64,000 nucleotides of DNA, taken from SAR116 cluster alpha proteobacterium HIMB100 (GTDB taxonomy: Bacteria; Pseudomonadota; Alphaproteobacteria; Puniceispirillales; Puniceispirillaceae). Positions within the stretch are counted from its first letter, which is position 1. Each line of letters opens with the position of its first letter. Both the position numbers and the translations under genes were made by a program. The stretch covers positions 310,001-374,000 of the forward strand of contig AFXB01000010.1 in NCBI GenBank assembly GCA_000238815.2, written 5' to 3'. The notes under the pieces are model-generated. The model ran no database searches, was not told where the DNA came from, and saw only the letters and a list, made by a program, of their open reading frames with translations. Below, piece after piece: positions 26,644 through 36,500 of this stretch.

Positions 26644-28239
26644 ATGCGAAATCTGCAGCTTCCTGGTCGTTCTCCTGTGCTTGCCCCGAACGGGATGGTC
26701 GGCACATCACAACCGCTTTCAACTGCCGCCGGCCTGGAGGTCCTTCAAAATGGGGGTAATGCACTTGATGCAGCGCTGGCGGCTGTAGCCGTGCAGTGTG
26801 TTGTCGAACCGGCTTCTACCGGTATTGGCGGAGATTGTTTTTGCCTCTATGCTCCGGCTGATTCAGATGAGGTGATTGCCATAAACGGATCGGGGCGCGC
26901 GCCTCTGAACCTTGATGCACAATGGCTTTTGAATCAGGGCATAGACAGCATCCCTCAGCAATCTGCGCATGCGGTTACCGTTCCCACAGCCGTAGATGCC
27001 TGGGTGCAGCTGAGCCGTGACCATGGCCGCTTACCGCTTGACCAGCTGCTGGCACCGGCGATCGGCTATGCACAAGACGGCTTTCCAGTAGGCCAGCGTT
27101 CAGCCTTTGATTTCTCTGGTTGCCTTGAGCTGCTGACAGGGGATGAGGATGCCGGCAATGTATTTTTGAAGGACGGCCGCACCTATCAGATGGGAGAGGT
27201 GTTAAAGCAACCTGCATTGGCTAAAACGCTTACCGCCATTGCCGAGCATGGCCGTGACGGGTTTTACAAAGGCTGGGTCGCTGAGGATATGCTGGAGAAG
27301 CTGACTGCGCTTGGTGGACGGCATACTCAGGCTGATCTTGATGCTGCGCTGGCTACCTATGTAACACCGATCAAAAGCCAGTTCAGAGGCTATGATGTCT
27401 GGGAATGCCCGCCTAACGGGCAAGGTATGATTGCGCTGTTATTGCTGAATATTATGGCGGGAATTGATAATTTTGGCGATCATCCGATCACGGTTGAGCG
27501 CATGCATCATGAAATTGAAGCTGGCCGCCTGGCCTATCGTGATCGGTCTTTGTATCTGGCTGACCCGGACTTTTGTGATGTGCCTGTGGACGGGCTGCTT
27601 AATCCTGACTATGCCGCACAGCTTCGCAGGCTGATTAATCCCGAAACGGCCATGACAGACTTGCCAGAAACCACCCTGCCGAAACATAAAAGTACAGTTT
27701 ACATCACTGTAGTTGATAAAGACCGGAATGCCTGCAGCTTTATCAATACGGTTTACCATACATTTGGAGCTGGCCTGCTTGCACCGCAGTCTGGTGTGCT
27801 GTTTCAATGCCGCGGACAAGGCTTTGTTGTTCAGCCTGGCCACCCAAATTGTATCGAACCTGGCAAAAGACCACTGCATACAATTATCCCTGGCATGCTG
27901 AAAAAAGACGGTAAAACCGTGATGCCGTTCGGGGTTATGGGCGGTGAATATCAAGCCTTTGGCCATATGCAGCTGCTGACACGCATGCTGGATTACGGTT
28001 TGGATATTCAGCAGGCCCAAGATTATCCGCGTTTCTTCCCCGATCCATTTTCGGATGTGGTGGATGTTGAAGATGGCGTACCTGAGGAGATTTGTGAGGC
28101 GTTGCGCGCAAAAGGTCATAACATCCGGCGGGCGAAAATCCCGGTCGGCGGGTCGCAGGCCATCTGGATTGATGAACAGACTGGCATGCTCATCGCGGGA
28201 TCTGATCCGCGCAAAGATGGTATGGCCGCAGGCTATTAA
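26644..28239 (+). CDS. Gamma-glutamyltransferase family protein
   Basis: A 531-aa Ntn-hydrolase of the gamma-glutamyltranspeptidase family. Motifs are GNALDAALAAVAVQCVVEP, STGIGGDCFCLYA and, at the expected cleavage point, a Thr in HKSTVYITVVD that would become the N-terminal nucleophile of the small subunit. The oxyanion GG motif is GVMGGEYQAFGH. Such enzymes cleave gamma-glutamyl bonds of glutathione or act as acylases. There is no signal peptide in the chosen form, so it may be a cytoplasmic member. The ATG at 26644 is favoured by AAGGA ten bases upstream over the open frame that runs back to 26527. Confidence 0.85.
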   Translation: MRNLQLPGRSPVLAPNGMVGTSQPLSTAAGLEVLQNGGNALDAALAAVAVQCVVEPASTGIGGDCFCLYAPADSDEVIAINGSGRAPLNLDAQWLLNQGIDSIPQQSAHAVTVPTAVDAWVQLSRDHGRLPLDQLLAPAIGYAQDGFPVGQRSAFDFSGCLELLTGDEDAGNVFLKDGRTYQMGEVLKQPALAKTLTAIAEHGRDGFYKGWVAEDMLEKLTALGGRHTQADLDAALATYVTPIKSQFRGYDVWECPPNGQGMIALLLLNIMAGIDNFGDHPITVERMHHEIEAGRLAYRDRSLYLADPDFCDVPVDGLLNPDYAAQLRRLINPETAMTDLPETTLPKHKSTVYITVVDKDRNACSFINTVYHTFGAGLLAPQSGVLFQCRGQGFVVQPGHPNCIEPGKRPLHTIIPGMLKKDGKTVMPFGVMGGEYQAFGHMQLLTRMLDYGLDIQQAQDYPRFFPDPFSDVVDVEDGVPEEICEALRAKGHNIRRAKIPVGGSQAIWIDEQTGMLIAGSDPRKDGMAAGY

Positions 28240-28260
28240 CCTGACCAGCTTAGGCTTTTG

Positions 28261-28290
28261 CGGTCAGTTATGCTGACCGTTTGGCTGTTT
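28261..28290 (+). terminator. Terminator after the GGT gene
   Basis: A 7-bp perfect hairpin (CGGTCAG, loop TTATG, CTGACCG) is followed by TTTGGCTGTTTT, 21 bases after the stop of the gamma-glutamyltransferase gene. This is the likely transcript end, although the T-run is interrupted. Confidence 0.55.
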
Positions 28291-28370
28291 TGTGTAATGT
28301 CAAATTCTGCTGACAGCTGACCGTTCTGCGGGCATAGTTAGAGGGTGGATTTGAACAGGAGCAAAAAGTC

Positions 28371-28670
28371 ATGGCGGACAAACCGGCCTATATTCTGGTG
28401 GATGTTGATATTCACAATCCGGAAATTTATGAAGACTATAAACAGAAAGTCGTCCCGATTGTCACCGCGTTTCGGGGTGAATATATTGCCCGTGGCGGGA
28501 CGCTGGATGTTATTCAGGATGAATTGTGGCATCCCACCCGGCTTGTATTGTTAAAATTTCCATCTGTGGCTCAGGCTAAAGCCTTTGTGAACAGCCCTGA
28601 GTATGCCCCTGTCAAACAGATGCGGCTGGATAATTCATCAGGCACATTAGTTATTATTGAAGGCTGTTAA
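28371..28670 (+). CDS. DUF1330 family protein
   Basis: A 99-aa protein of the DUF1330 type, a dimeric ferredoxin-like fold. Motifs YILVDVDIHNPEIYEDYK, GEYIARGG and VLLKFPSVAQAKAFVNSPEY are typical. The biochemical role is unknown. It heads a run of co-directional genes (nitronate monooxygenase, acyl-CoA synthetase, RraA family, methyltransferase) and lies 11 bp before the next one. Confidence 0.85.
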   Translation: MADKPAYILVDVDIHNPEIYEDYKQKVVPIVTAFRGEYIARGGTLDVIQDELWHPTRLVLLKFPSVAQAKAFVNSPEYAPVKQMRLDNSSGTLVIIEGC

Positions 28671-28681
28671 GAGCAGAGCCA

Positions 28682-29674
28682 ATGTCTATTCCGCCTCTTT
28701 TTGAGCATAAATTAACGCTCCCGCTTATTGCTGCGCCGATGTTTCTGGCCTCAGGTCCTGAACTGGTTACGGCTTGCTGCAAAGCGGGAATTGTGGGTAC
28801 ATTTCCGGCAAAAAACCAACGCACCGCAGACGGGCTGGAAGCCTGGCTTCACCACATCACCACTGATTTATCAAAATATGAAGATGAGACAGGCCAGCCC
28901 GCCGCCCCTTTTGGGGTCAACCTGATCGTTCATAAATCAAATGATGTCCTGGCCGACGAGCTGGCCTTATGCAAAAAATACAATGTGCCTTTGATCATTA
29001 CCTCTCTTGGCGCGGTAAGCGATCTGGTCAGACAAATTCATGATTATGGCGGGCTGGTTTTCCATGATGTGATCAATTTGCGGCATGCTGAAAAAGCCGC
29101 TTCAGCAGGTGTGGACGGCCTGATCGCGGTCTGTGCGGGCGCAGGCGGACATACTGGCCAGGCCAGCCCTTTTGGTCTGATTAATGAGATCAAAGCCAGT
29201 TTTGACGGCACTGTTCTGCTGTCAGGGTCTTTAAGCACTGGCGCGGATATTGCGGCGGCGCAGATGATCGGGGCTGATTTGGCGTATATGGGCACCCGCT
29301 TTATCACCACCAAGGAATGCCAGTCTCCTGAAGCCTATAAAACGATGATCGTTCAGGCGGCGGCAAGTGATATTATGCTGACTGACGCAATAACAGGTGT
29401 GAACGCGAATTTTATCAAACAGAGCCTCAGCCAGGCCGGTTATGATCCCGACAACCTATCTGCACATGGTGAGGTCGATATCAACAAAGAGCTGGCAGAA
29501 GCGCTTGACCCCAGCCAGAACAGCGCCAAGCCGTGGCGCGATCTATGGTCAGCTGGCCATGGTGTTGGGTCAATATCTGACATACCATCGGTGGCTGAGC
29601 TTGTTGCCCGTCTGCGTGAGGATTACACCGCTGCAATAACCGCACAGACAGAGCGGGCCAGACGCTATCTTTAG
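28682..29674 (+). CDS. Nitronate monooxygenase family FMN enzyme
   Basis: A 330-aa TIM-barrel flavoprotein of the 2-nitropropane-dioxygenase family. It has PLIAAPMFLASGPEL near residues 14-28, the FMN/active-site signature VCAGAGGHTGQASP near 154-167, and LSGSLSTGADIAAAQMIGADLAYMGTRF split near 180-207. These enzymes oxidise alkyl nitronates, although many relatives have other or unknown substrates. It is followed after 26 bp by the acyl-CoA synthetase gene in the same run. Confidence 0.85.
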   Translation: MSIPPLFEHKLTLPLIAAPMFLASGPELVTACCKAGIVGTFPAKNQRTADGLEAWLHHITTDLSKYEDETGQPAAPFGVNLIVHKSNDVLADELALCKKYNVPLIITSLGAVSDLVRQIHDYGGLVFHDVINLRHAEKAASAGVDGLIAVCAGAGGHTGQASPFGLINEIKASFDGTVLLSGSLSTGADIAAAQMIGADLAYMGTRFITTKECQSPEAYKTMIVQAAASDIMLTDAITGVNANFIKQSLSQAGYDPDNLSAHGEVDINKELAEALDPSQNSAKPWRDLWSAGHGVGSISDIPSVAELVARLREDYTAAITAQTERARRYL

Positions 29675-29700
29675 GCATAAAGCGGGATGAGGCAAAAGAG

Positions 29701-31404
29701 ATGATCGGACCTGATACCCTTTTCGCCCCCTCCGTGCTGAGCCAAATATCCAGCAAAACAGGTGATGACGGGCCAGCAACCTGGCCGCTGGCTGACAGCT
29801 TTAACATTGCCGATATGTGCTGCGACAGATGGGCAAAGGCCCAGCCGGACAGGTTGGCTCTTATAGAGGCTAAAGACAATCAAGAGGCCAAATACTGGTC
29901 TTATGCAGAGCTGTTCAGAGCGGCTAATCAGCTGGCGCATTACCTGCGTGAACAGAATATCGCCGAAGGTGATCGTGTTGCGGTGTTGCTACCACAAGGC
30001 CCTGAGGTGCTGATTGCCCATTTTGCCGCTTACAGGATTGGGGCGATTTTACTGCCGCTTTTTACCCTGTTCGGACCAGATGCCCTGCAGTACAGATTAT
30101 CTGACAGTGGTGCAAAGCTGGTCATCACAGATACAGACAGCCTTGAAAAAATAGCCCAGATAAGCACCAGTTTGCCAAGCCTGTTTCAGGTTCTGGTCTG
30201 TGGGCAGCCAGAAGACCAGCCAATAACGATGGGGACTGTTACGCTCCGGTCATTCTGGGATGAGATCAGCCAGATGCCCATGGCTGGCATTGCCGCAGAA
30301 ACCGGTGCCGATGACCCCGCCATGCTGATTTACACATCCGGGACCACAGGTCATCCCAAAGGGGCCTTACATGCTCATCGGTTTTTGATGGGGCATCTGC
30401 CCAATATCGAAATCAGCCATCAGGGCTTCCCCCAAACAAACGACAGAGGCTGGACACCTGCCGACTGGGCCTGGATTGGCGGATTGATGGATCTCGCCCT
30501 GCCCTGTCTTTATTACGGTGTCCCGCTGGTCAGTTATCGCCAGACAAAATTTGACCCTGAGCACACCTTTCAGTTCATTGCCAACCATCAGATCAGAAAT
30601 ATGTTTCTGCCGCCGACAGCTCTGAAGCTGATGCGCCAGTATGAACGGACAGCAGACCATCTGCCTGCTATGGCAGTGCGCAGCATTGCGTCTGGCGGTG
30701 AGGCATTAGGCGCATCCCTTCTAGACTGGGCCAGACGTGTTCTGAAAGTAGAGATTAATGAAATTTATGGGCAGACCGAATGTAATCTTGTGATTTGCAC
30801 CTCCAGACCCACAGGCTTGCCTGTCCCAGACGGGGCGATGGGAAGGGCTGTTCCCGGGCATCAGGTGTGTATTCTGGGTCCGGATGGCTGTCTGGCAGAC
30901 CCGGGCATCATCGGCGAAATAGCGGTAAAAGCCCCTGACCCGGTCATGTTCCTGCGCTACTGGAACAAACCTCAGGAAACCGCCGAAAAAATTAAACAAG
31001 GCTGGCTTTTGACAGGCGATTTGGGCTGCCAGGACGAAAAGGGCTTTTTCACTTTCATTTCACGTGATGATGATGTGATCACCAGCTCTGGCTACCGGAT
31101 AGGTCCGGCCGAAATTGAAAACTGCCTGATGCAGCATGCCTCTATTTCCCTTGCTGCTGTTATTGGCCTGCCAGATGATGTTCGCACAGAAGCGGTGACA
31201 GCTTGTATTGTTCCGGCCACCGGAACAGGAACAGACACGCTGGCAGACACATTAAAACAACATGTCCGTGAACGGCTGTCTGCCCATCTGGTGCCACGCC
31301 GCATTATCTGGATGGATCATCTTCCCCTGACAGCAACAGGCAAGATCAGACGCAAAGACTTAAAGGAGAGCCTGTTGCGAGAACCAGACATCTCGCTAGA
31401 CTGA
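29701..31404 (+). CDS. AMP-forming acyl-CoA synthetase
   Basis: A 567-aa adenylate-forming enzyme. Core motifs are MLIYTSGTTGHPKGAL (about 206-221), EIYGQTECNLV, GWLLTGDLG and a C-terminal LTATGKIRRKDL containing the catalytic lysine. The GWTPADWAWIGGLMDL segment places it near the medium-chain/acetyl-CoA synthetase-like branch rather than long-chain FadD. It activates an unknown carboxylate with CoA. It lies between nitronate monooxygenase and an RraA-family protein, so the run may degrade one compound to central intermediates. Confidence 0.88.
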   Translation: MIGPDTLFAPSVLSQISSKTGDDGPATWPLADSFNIADMCCDRWAKAQPDRLALIEAKDNQEAKYWSYAELFRAANQLAHYLREQNIAEGDRVAVLLPQGPEVLIAHFAAYRIGAILLPLFTLFGPDALQYRLSDSGAKLVITDTDSLEKIAQISTSLPSLFQVLVCGQPEDQPITMGTVTLRSFWDEISQMPMAGIAAETGADDPAMLIYTSGTTGHPKGALHAHRFLMGHLPNIEISHQGFPQTNDRGWTPADWAWIGGLMDLALPCLYYGVPLVSYRQTKFDPEHTFQFIANHQIRNMFLPPTALKLMRQYERTADHLPAMAVRSIASGGEALGASLLDWARRVLKVEINEIYGQTECNLVICTSRPTGLPVPDGAMGRAVPGHQVCILGPDGCLADPGIIGEIAVKAPDPVMFLRYWNKPQETAEKIKQGWLLTGDLGCQDEKGFFTFISRDDDVITSSGYRIGPAEIENCLMQHASISLAAVIGLPDDVRTEAVTACIVPATGTGTDTLADTLKQHVRERLSAHLVPRRIIWMDHLPLTATGKIRRKDLKESLLREPDISLD

Positions 31405-31450
31405 AACCAGACAAGAGATCAACAATGACAAAGCAAACAGGAACAGTATC

Positions 31451-32197
31451 ATGAGTTCAGGTCCGTCTGAAAGCGCCATTGAAATTCTAAAACATGTCTC
31501 AGTGGCGACGCTTGCCACAGCCTTATATAAGCGGGGTTTGCGCAATCAGGTGATCCAGGATGTGCGGCCAGTACGTGCTCATCATAACCTGCCCGCAAAA
31601 GACAATCAGCCAAATATGGTTGGACCTGCCTTTACATTGCGCTACATGCCTGCACGTGAAGATCGGAACACACTGGCTGAATTTCAGAACCCAGATCACC
31701 CGCAAAGACAAGCGATAGAACAATGTCCGCCAGGGCATATTCTGGTGATGGACAGCCGCAAAGACCCGCGTGCGGCCTCAGCAGGCGACATTCTGATCTC
31801 ACGGCTGATGATGCGAGGCGGTGCAGGTGTTGTCACAGATGGCGGGTTTCGCGATTCAGACAGCATTGCTGAGCTGGATATCCCTGCCTATCACAACCGG
31901 CCATCCAGCCCGACAAATCTGACCCTGCATGAAGCGATCGATATCAATGTGCCGATTGGCTGTGGTGACGTTGCCGTGTTTCCAGGTGATGTGCTTGTCG
32001 GCGATAATGACAGTGTGATTGTCATTCCCGCTCATCTGGTGGATGAGCTGGCTGCAGAGGGATATGAGATGACCGCTTATGAGGATTTTGTTGCTGAACA
32101 GGTCAGAAAAGGTGTGTCCATCATAGGGCTTTATCCCTGTACCAAAGATGAACACCGTGACGCCTTTACAGCCTGGCGAAAGGAAAATGACAGATAG
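31451..32197 (+). CDS. RraA-family protein (aldolase/decarboxylase type)
   Basis: A 248-aa RraA-fold protein. The metal-site region GGAGVVTDGGFRDSDSI near residues 118-134 and GDNDSVIVIPAHLVDEL near 193-209 are typical. Proteins of this fold act as 4-hydroxy-4-methyl-2-oxoglutarate aldolases or oxaloacetate decarboxylases, and a subset binds RNase E. No RNase E context exists here, so a metabolic role is more likely. A second, clearly different paralogue lies at 60604-61302, also next to an acyl-CoA synthetase. Confidence 0.82.
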   Translation: MSSGPSESAIEILKHVSVATLATALYKRGLRNQVIQDVRPVRAHHNLPAKDNQPNMVGPAFTLRYMPAREDRNTLAEFQNPDHPQRQAIEQCPPGHILVMDSRKDPRAASAGDILISRLMMRGGAGVVTDGGFRDSDSIAELDIPAYHNRPSSPTNLTLHEAIDINVPIGCGDVAVFPGDVLVGDNDSVIVIPAHLVDELAAEGYEMTAYEDFVAEQVRKGVSIIGLYPCTKDEHRDAFTAWRKENDR

Positions 32198-32206
32198 GAG
32201 AGAGTG

Positions 32207-33331
32207 ATGAGTGACAAGACAGTAAATCTGAATACACAAGCTGTGCTGGCAATGAAGGGTGAGGGTTATTATTCCGCCCGCACTGCAGGAGCCAAACATG
32301 CAATTGATAAGGTCCGGCCCTTTCTGGAACAGGCTCTGGCCGCCCTGCCTGACCAACCGGTCCTGCGGTTTGCTGATTTTGGGGCTGCGGATGGCGGGAC
32401 AAGCCAGGAACTGTGGTCTGGTCTGATCACAACTCTTCGCGAAGGCGGTGATCAAAGACCTGTTGAAATGCTATATACAGATCTTGCCTCAAATGATTTT
32501 TCAACATTGTTCAGAACGATGCAGGGTATGCAAGGAGACCAACAGCATGCTTACCAGTCCCAGCATGAGAATGTATTTGTTCATGGCTGTGGTACCGGAT
32601 TTCATAAGCAGTTAATGGCGGATGCCAGCTTATGTCTGGGCTTTTCGGCAACGGCAATGCATTACGTTTCTGAAAAGCCGTGTGAGATCGAAAATCACGT
32701 TCATATGGTGGGGGCAGATAAGACCGAACAGGCCAAATTCAGCGCACAAGCAGCAGCGGATTGGGAAAGAATTCTTCTAGCCAGAGCAGCCGAGCTTTCC
32801 CCCGGCGGGCGGTTTATCTGCCTGAATTTCGGCATTGATGAAGAAGGCCGCTACCTCGGCCATACAGGTGGCCAGTCCATGTTTGATAATTTCACCGCTC
32901 ATTGGCGGGCCTTGCGTGATGACGGCCAGATAAACGAAGATGAATTCAGGCGGGCAACTTTCGCCCAGCATTATCGGACTGTTGATGAATTCACTGCACC
33001 CTTTGCAAATCCGCAGTCAGCTGTGTGTCAGGCGGGGCTGAAATTGGTTTCAGTTGAAACGCGCCTGACTCCCTGCCCTTACAACGCTGCTTTTCAAAAT
33101 GCAGCAGGACAGATGACATCAGCTGATTATGCCGCCAGCCTGATTCCAACCATGCGTAGCTGGTCTGAAACCGTCTTCAGAACTGCCTTGGAAGGGCGGC
33201 CAGAAGACGAACGCCAAGATATCGTTGATGCGGTTTACAATGCTTATGAACAACAGGTTGCCGCAAATCCGGAAGGACATGCAATGGATTATGTTCATAT
33301 ACTGATGGCGATTGAAAAGGTGAAAACCTGA
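32207..33331 (+). CDS. SABATH-type SAM-dependent carboxyl methyltransferase
   Basis: A 374-aa methyltransferase resembling the SABATH (Methyltransf_7) group best known from plants, which makes methyl esters of salicylate, jasmonate and other acids. Matching segments are MKGEGYYSARTAG at the start, FADFGAADGGTSQELW (SAM loop), LYTDLASNDFSTLF, VHGCGTGFHKQLM, the active-site SATAMHYVSEKP and LSPGGRFICLNFG. It follows the RraA gene by six to nine bases and has GGAG six bases before the ATG at 32207. It may methylate a carboxylate handled by the neighbouring CoA ligase. A typical dedicated sugar or caffeine role is not implied. Confidence 0.78.
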   Translation: MSDKTVNLNTQAVLAMKGEGYYSARTAGAKHAIDKVRPFLEQALAALPDQPVLRFADFGAADGGTSQELWSGLITTLREGGDQRPVEMLYTDLASNDFSTLFRTMQGMQGDQQHAYQSQHENVFVHGCGTGFHKQLMADASLCLGFSATAMHYVSEKPCEIENHVHMVGADKTEQAKFSAQAAADWERILLARAAELSPGGRFICLNFGIDEEGRYLGHTGGQSMFDNFTAHWRALRDDGQINEDEFRRATFAQHYRTVDEFTAPFANPQSAVCQAGLKLVSVETRLTPCPYNAAFQNAAGQMTSADYAASLIPTMRSWSETVFRTALEGRPEDERQDIVDAVYNAYEQQVAANPEGHAMDYVHILMAIEKVKT

Positions 33332-33345
33332 CATCCTGCAGCGGT

Positions 33346-33362
33346 CAAAAGACAGTCTTTTG
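33346..33362 (+). other. Small hairpin after the methyltransferase gene
   Basis: CAAAAGA and TCTTTTG form a 7-bp hairpin with a 3-base loop, 15 bases after the methyltransferase stop. No T-run follows. It abuts the sigma-28-like element of the giant flagellin gene. Confidence 0.3.
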
Positions 33363-33389
33363 TAAATATTCGCATGAAAAATACGATGT
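33363..33389 (+). promoter_or_regulatory. Sigma-28-like promoter of the giant flagellin gene
   Basis: TAAA at 33363-33366, a 15-base spacer and TACGATGT at 33382-33389 resemble the FliA consensus TAAA-N15-GCCGATAA, keeping the CGAT core. It lies about 110 bases before the proposed TTG start and would fit transcription by the FliA encoded at 851-1564. This is a match by eye without statistics. Confidence 0.45.
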
Positions 33390-33500
33390 TTTTGCCCACC
33401 CGGGCAGCCAAAACAAATGTTCAGATATTGTGATGAATTTCTGTGCTCAGCGCTAACACAGCCCCCTTTTCAGTCGTTGTTATGTCCGGAAGGTGGAGCT

Positions 33501-36500
33501 TTGACGACGATAAATACGAATTTTGGGGCACTGCGTGCGCAGTACTCCGCGTCGAAAACTACTGAAGAGATGAAAACGTCAATCACCAGGTTGTCAACCG
33601 GATTGCGTTTGAACAGTAGTGCGGACGACGCGGCGGGACTTGCTGTTTCCAACAAGATCAAAAAACAGATTCACAGCGTCGAAAAAGCCTATCTGAACGC
33701 ATCAAACGCCATCTCACTTGTCCAGACCGCAGATAGCGGACTTTCGGCTGTAAATGATATCATCCACAGGATGAATGAATTAACCCTGCAGATGTCAAAC
33801 GGGGTTTATGCCGCGTCTGACTATGATAATGCCGCTTTCGAATTTGAAGCCTTAAGAAAAGAAGTCTTTCGTATTGTCTACAACACCAAATATAACGGGG
33901 TGCAGCTCTTGGACGGCACTTATGATGCGGATATTCTGGCAGGGGCAAATTTAGGTGAAGAACTAAATCTGGCTATCGACGGTCTTCGCCTAGAAAATAC
34001 AGTGACAGGAAGGGTCGAACCTGAAGGTGGTTCTGTATACGAAATCTTGAATATTGATAAGGCTGTAGGCACCTCATCTTATGATACCCCCATTACTGCA
34101 ACAGCAACCGGCCAGACAGTTGAATTTCAACATCCTTTAGGCACTGCAATACCATTAGTTGCTTCTCGGTATATTGGCGGCGGCTTCCAGAACGGGGATT
34201 TTGATAATGTAACCGTAACCACCAGCGGAAATGTGGATACATTTGCCGGATGGGAGGTGCATCGCCGGCAGGTTATGCTGGGCCCAAATGCAGATATTTT
34301 CCAGTCTGTCACAACCTTGAGCGCGAATGAAACATCCGGAACAATCACCGCTGACGAGACGGTTCTGACCAGCATCAAAACATTTTCCGATCTGACCACC
34401 TCAACTGGCGGCAGCTTTTCTTTATCAACGGCCGATGATGGGGATTTATTCACCTTTGTTGACAACGGCAACGGGACCTTTGATCTGACCAGCGGGTCAA
34501 CACAGCTAGAAACGATTTCTGGCATAACCGGTGATATCGCCACAGCGATTAATGGAGACCGTTTTTCTGTTGATATTGCGGGCACAGGCACCATCAGCAC
34601 GGGACCTATTACTGTTGCGGCCAGTCCTGGTGATTATTCCGTTGCTGCTTTGGCGAGTGATCTGAATGCAGCAAATGCGCTGATGAGCACACCTGCTGCT
34701 GTTACTTTTTCTACAGATGGAAATAATTTGCTGATTACCGCGAATGCAAAAGGAACCGCAACTTTCACAGCCTCAAACTTCACCTTCACCGATGGTGGCA
34801 TCGGCTCAGCATCAGGCACCCAGACCCAAACCAGAGCAGGCCTTGCGGCCAACGCCCTAAGCGCATCAGTCAATCAGGTTGATCGGATAACAGGTCTGAA
34901 TACTCCATTCCTGGACACACGTAATGGCGACAGGTTTTCAATTGATATAGCAGGAACAGGTACCATCACAACGGCCATGGTGACCGGTGTTATAAATCCG
35001 GGCGACTATACCGCCACGCGGCTGGCCGCTGATTTAAATGCAGCGAATGCGCTGTTGGGCACACCGGCTGATGTTACCTTCTCAGCAAACGGAAACAACC
35101 TGCGCATTACCTCTAATAACGCGGGCACCTTCACCGCTTCCAATTTTCAATTCACTGATGCTTCATTATCCACCACCTCGTCTGTCGGCACGCTGGCAAC
35201 ATTGACGGCCGGGTCTACGGCAATCGATTCAGATGCTGATGGCGTATATGACGTCACGATTGAATTTGAAGACACAATTGGCAACACGTTTTCAGAACGG
35301 ATTGCATTGACCATTAATGATAATAATTTAAATCCAGTTCCGGCAAACAGCACCGCAAGCGGGACATCTGTGTCTGATGTTGAATATGGGCATATTGGTG
35401 GGTTTTTAACCCCTACAGATACCAGTGCAAATCCTGTTAATCCGAATAACATCTCTCAGGTATCTGCCGGTGATGGAAATGCTGCCCCGGGGGCAACGCT
35501 CAGTTTCCAGACAACTGGAGGCATGGCCAGATTAAGCTCTAGCATGGTCATCCCAGGTGGTGATGTGGTGCATGGCCCATATCTTATTTCAGATAATTCT
35601 GTGTCTCTTACTGTTGGGGATGACGTTGAATTTGATTACCGCGCCTTTGGCGGGGGTGACGCGTTTGATGTATATGCCTATCTTCTTGAGACCAGCACAG
35701 GCAATACAATTGAGCTCTTGAACAGAACAGGGATTGGCAATTCTGATACAGGCGTCATTAATGTCTCAAACCGGGTCACCACAACCGGTGACTATAAATT
35801 TGTCTTTGTATCCGGCACATTTGACGAGACATTCGGAACTGTGGCGGGAGCAACGCTGATTGTTGATAATGTAGATGTTGTCCGCAACTCGGCAGTCTCA
35901 GCTGTAAATGCGATGATCTATACCTCTGAGGTCGATTTGACTGTACAAGAGGCAACAACAGTCAATATAGCTGCAAATCAACTCGCAAAGTTAGATGAAT
36001 ATGCGGTTTCAGATGGCAAGTTGGGCACCTATCAAATCGTTGCAAGCGGATCAGATCACGCTAAGTTCACAATTGACACACAGGGCAATATTTCTTCGGT
36101 TGTGCCCATAGAATTTTTCGCTCCCTCTACTGAATTGACCTTTGATGTGACCTACACATCCGCGGACCTATCTACAATGATAACGGAAACTGTCCGACTT
36201 AACGTGACAGAAACATTTGATGCTGAAGGCATCTTCAACCTCGCAGAGACTGGGCAGGGAATGATCTCAGGAACTGATTTAAATTTAGCTTCGACGATCG
36301 CTCTCACCGACAATTTTTTAGGAACATTCTCTTTATCTAGTTCAAATGGGGATCATAATTATTTTACAATTGATAGCAGTGGAAACATTGTTTCAAATGG
36401 TAGTTTGGAATATGACGACAAACAGCAATATGTGTTTAACGCTGTTTACACTTCAAGCTCATCTACAGTAGTCACAGAACGTATCACTCTGAATATCCTT

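Noticed and set aside
33417-33500. 28-residue N-terminal extension of the giant flagellin from ATG 33417
   Set aside because: Flagellins need the INTN-type start at their N-terminus for export and assembly. The upstream ATG lacks a ribosome site, while a TTG at 33501 has one.
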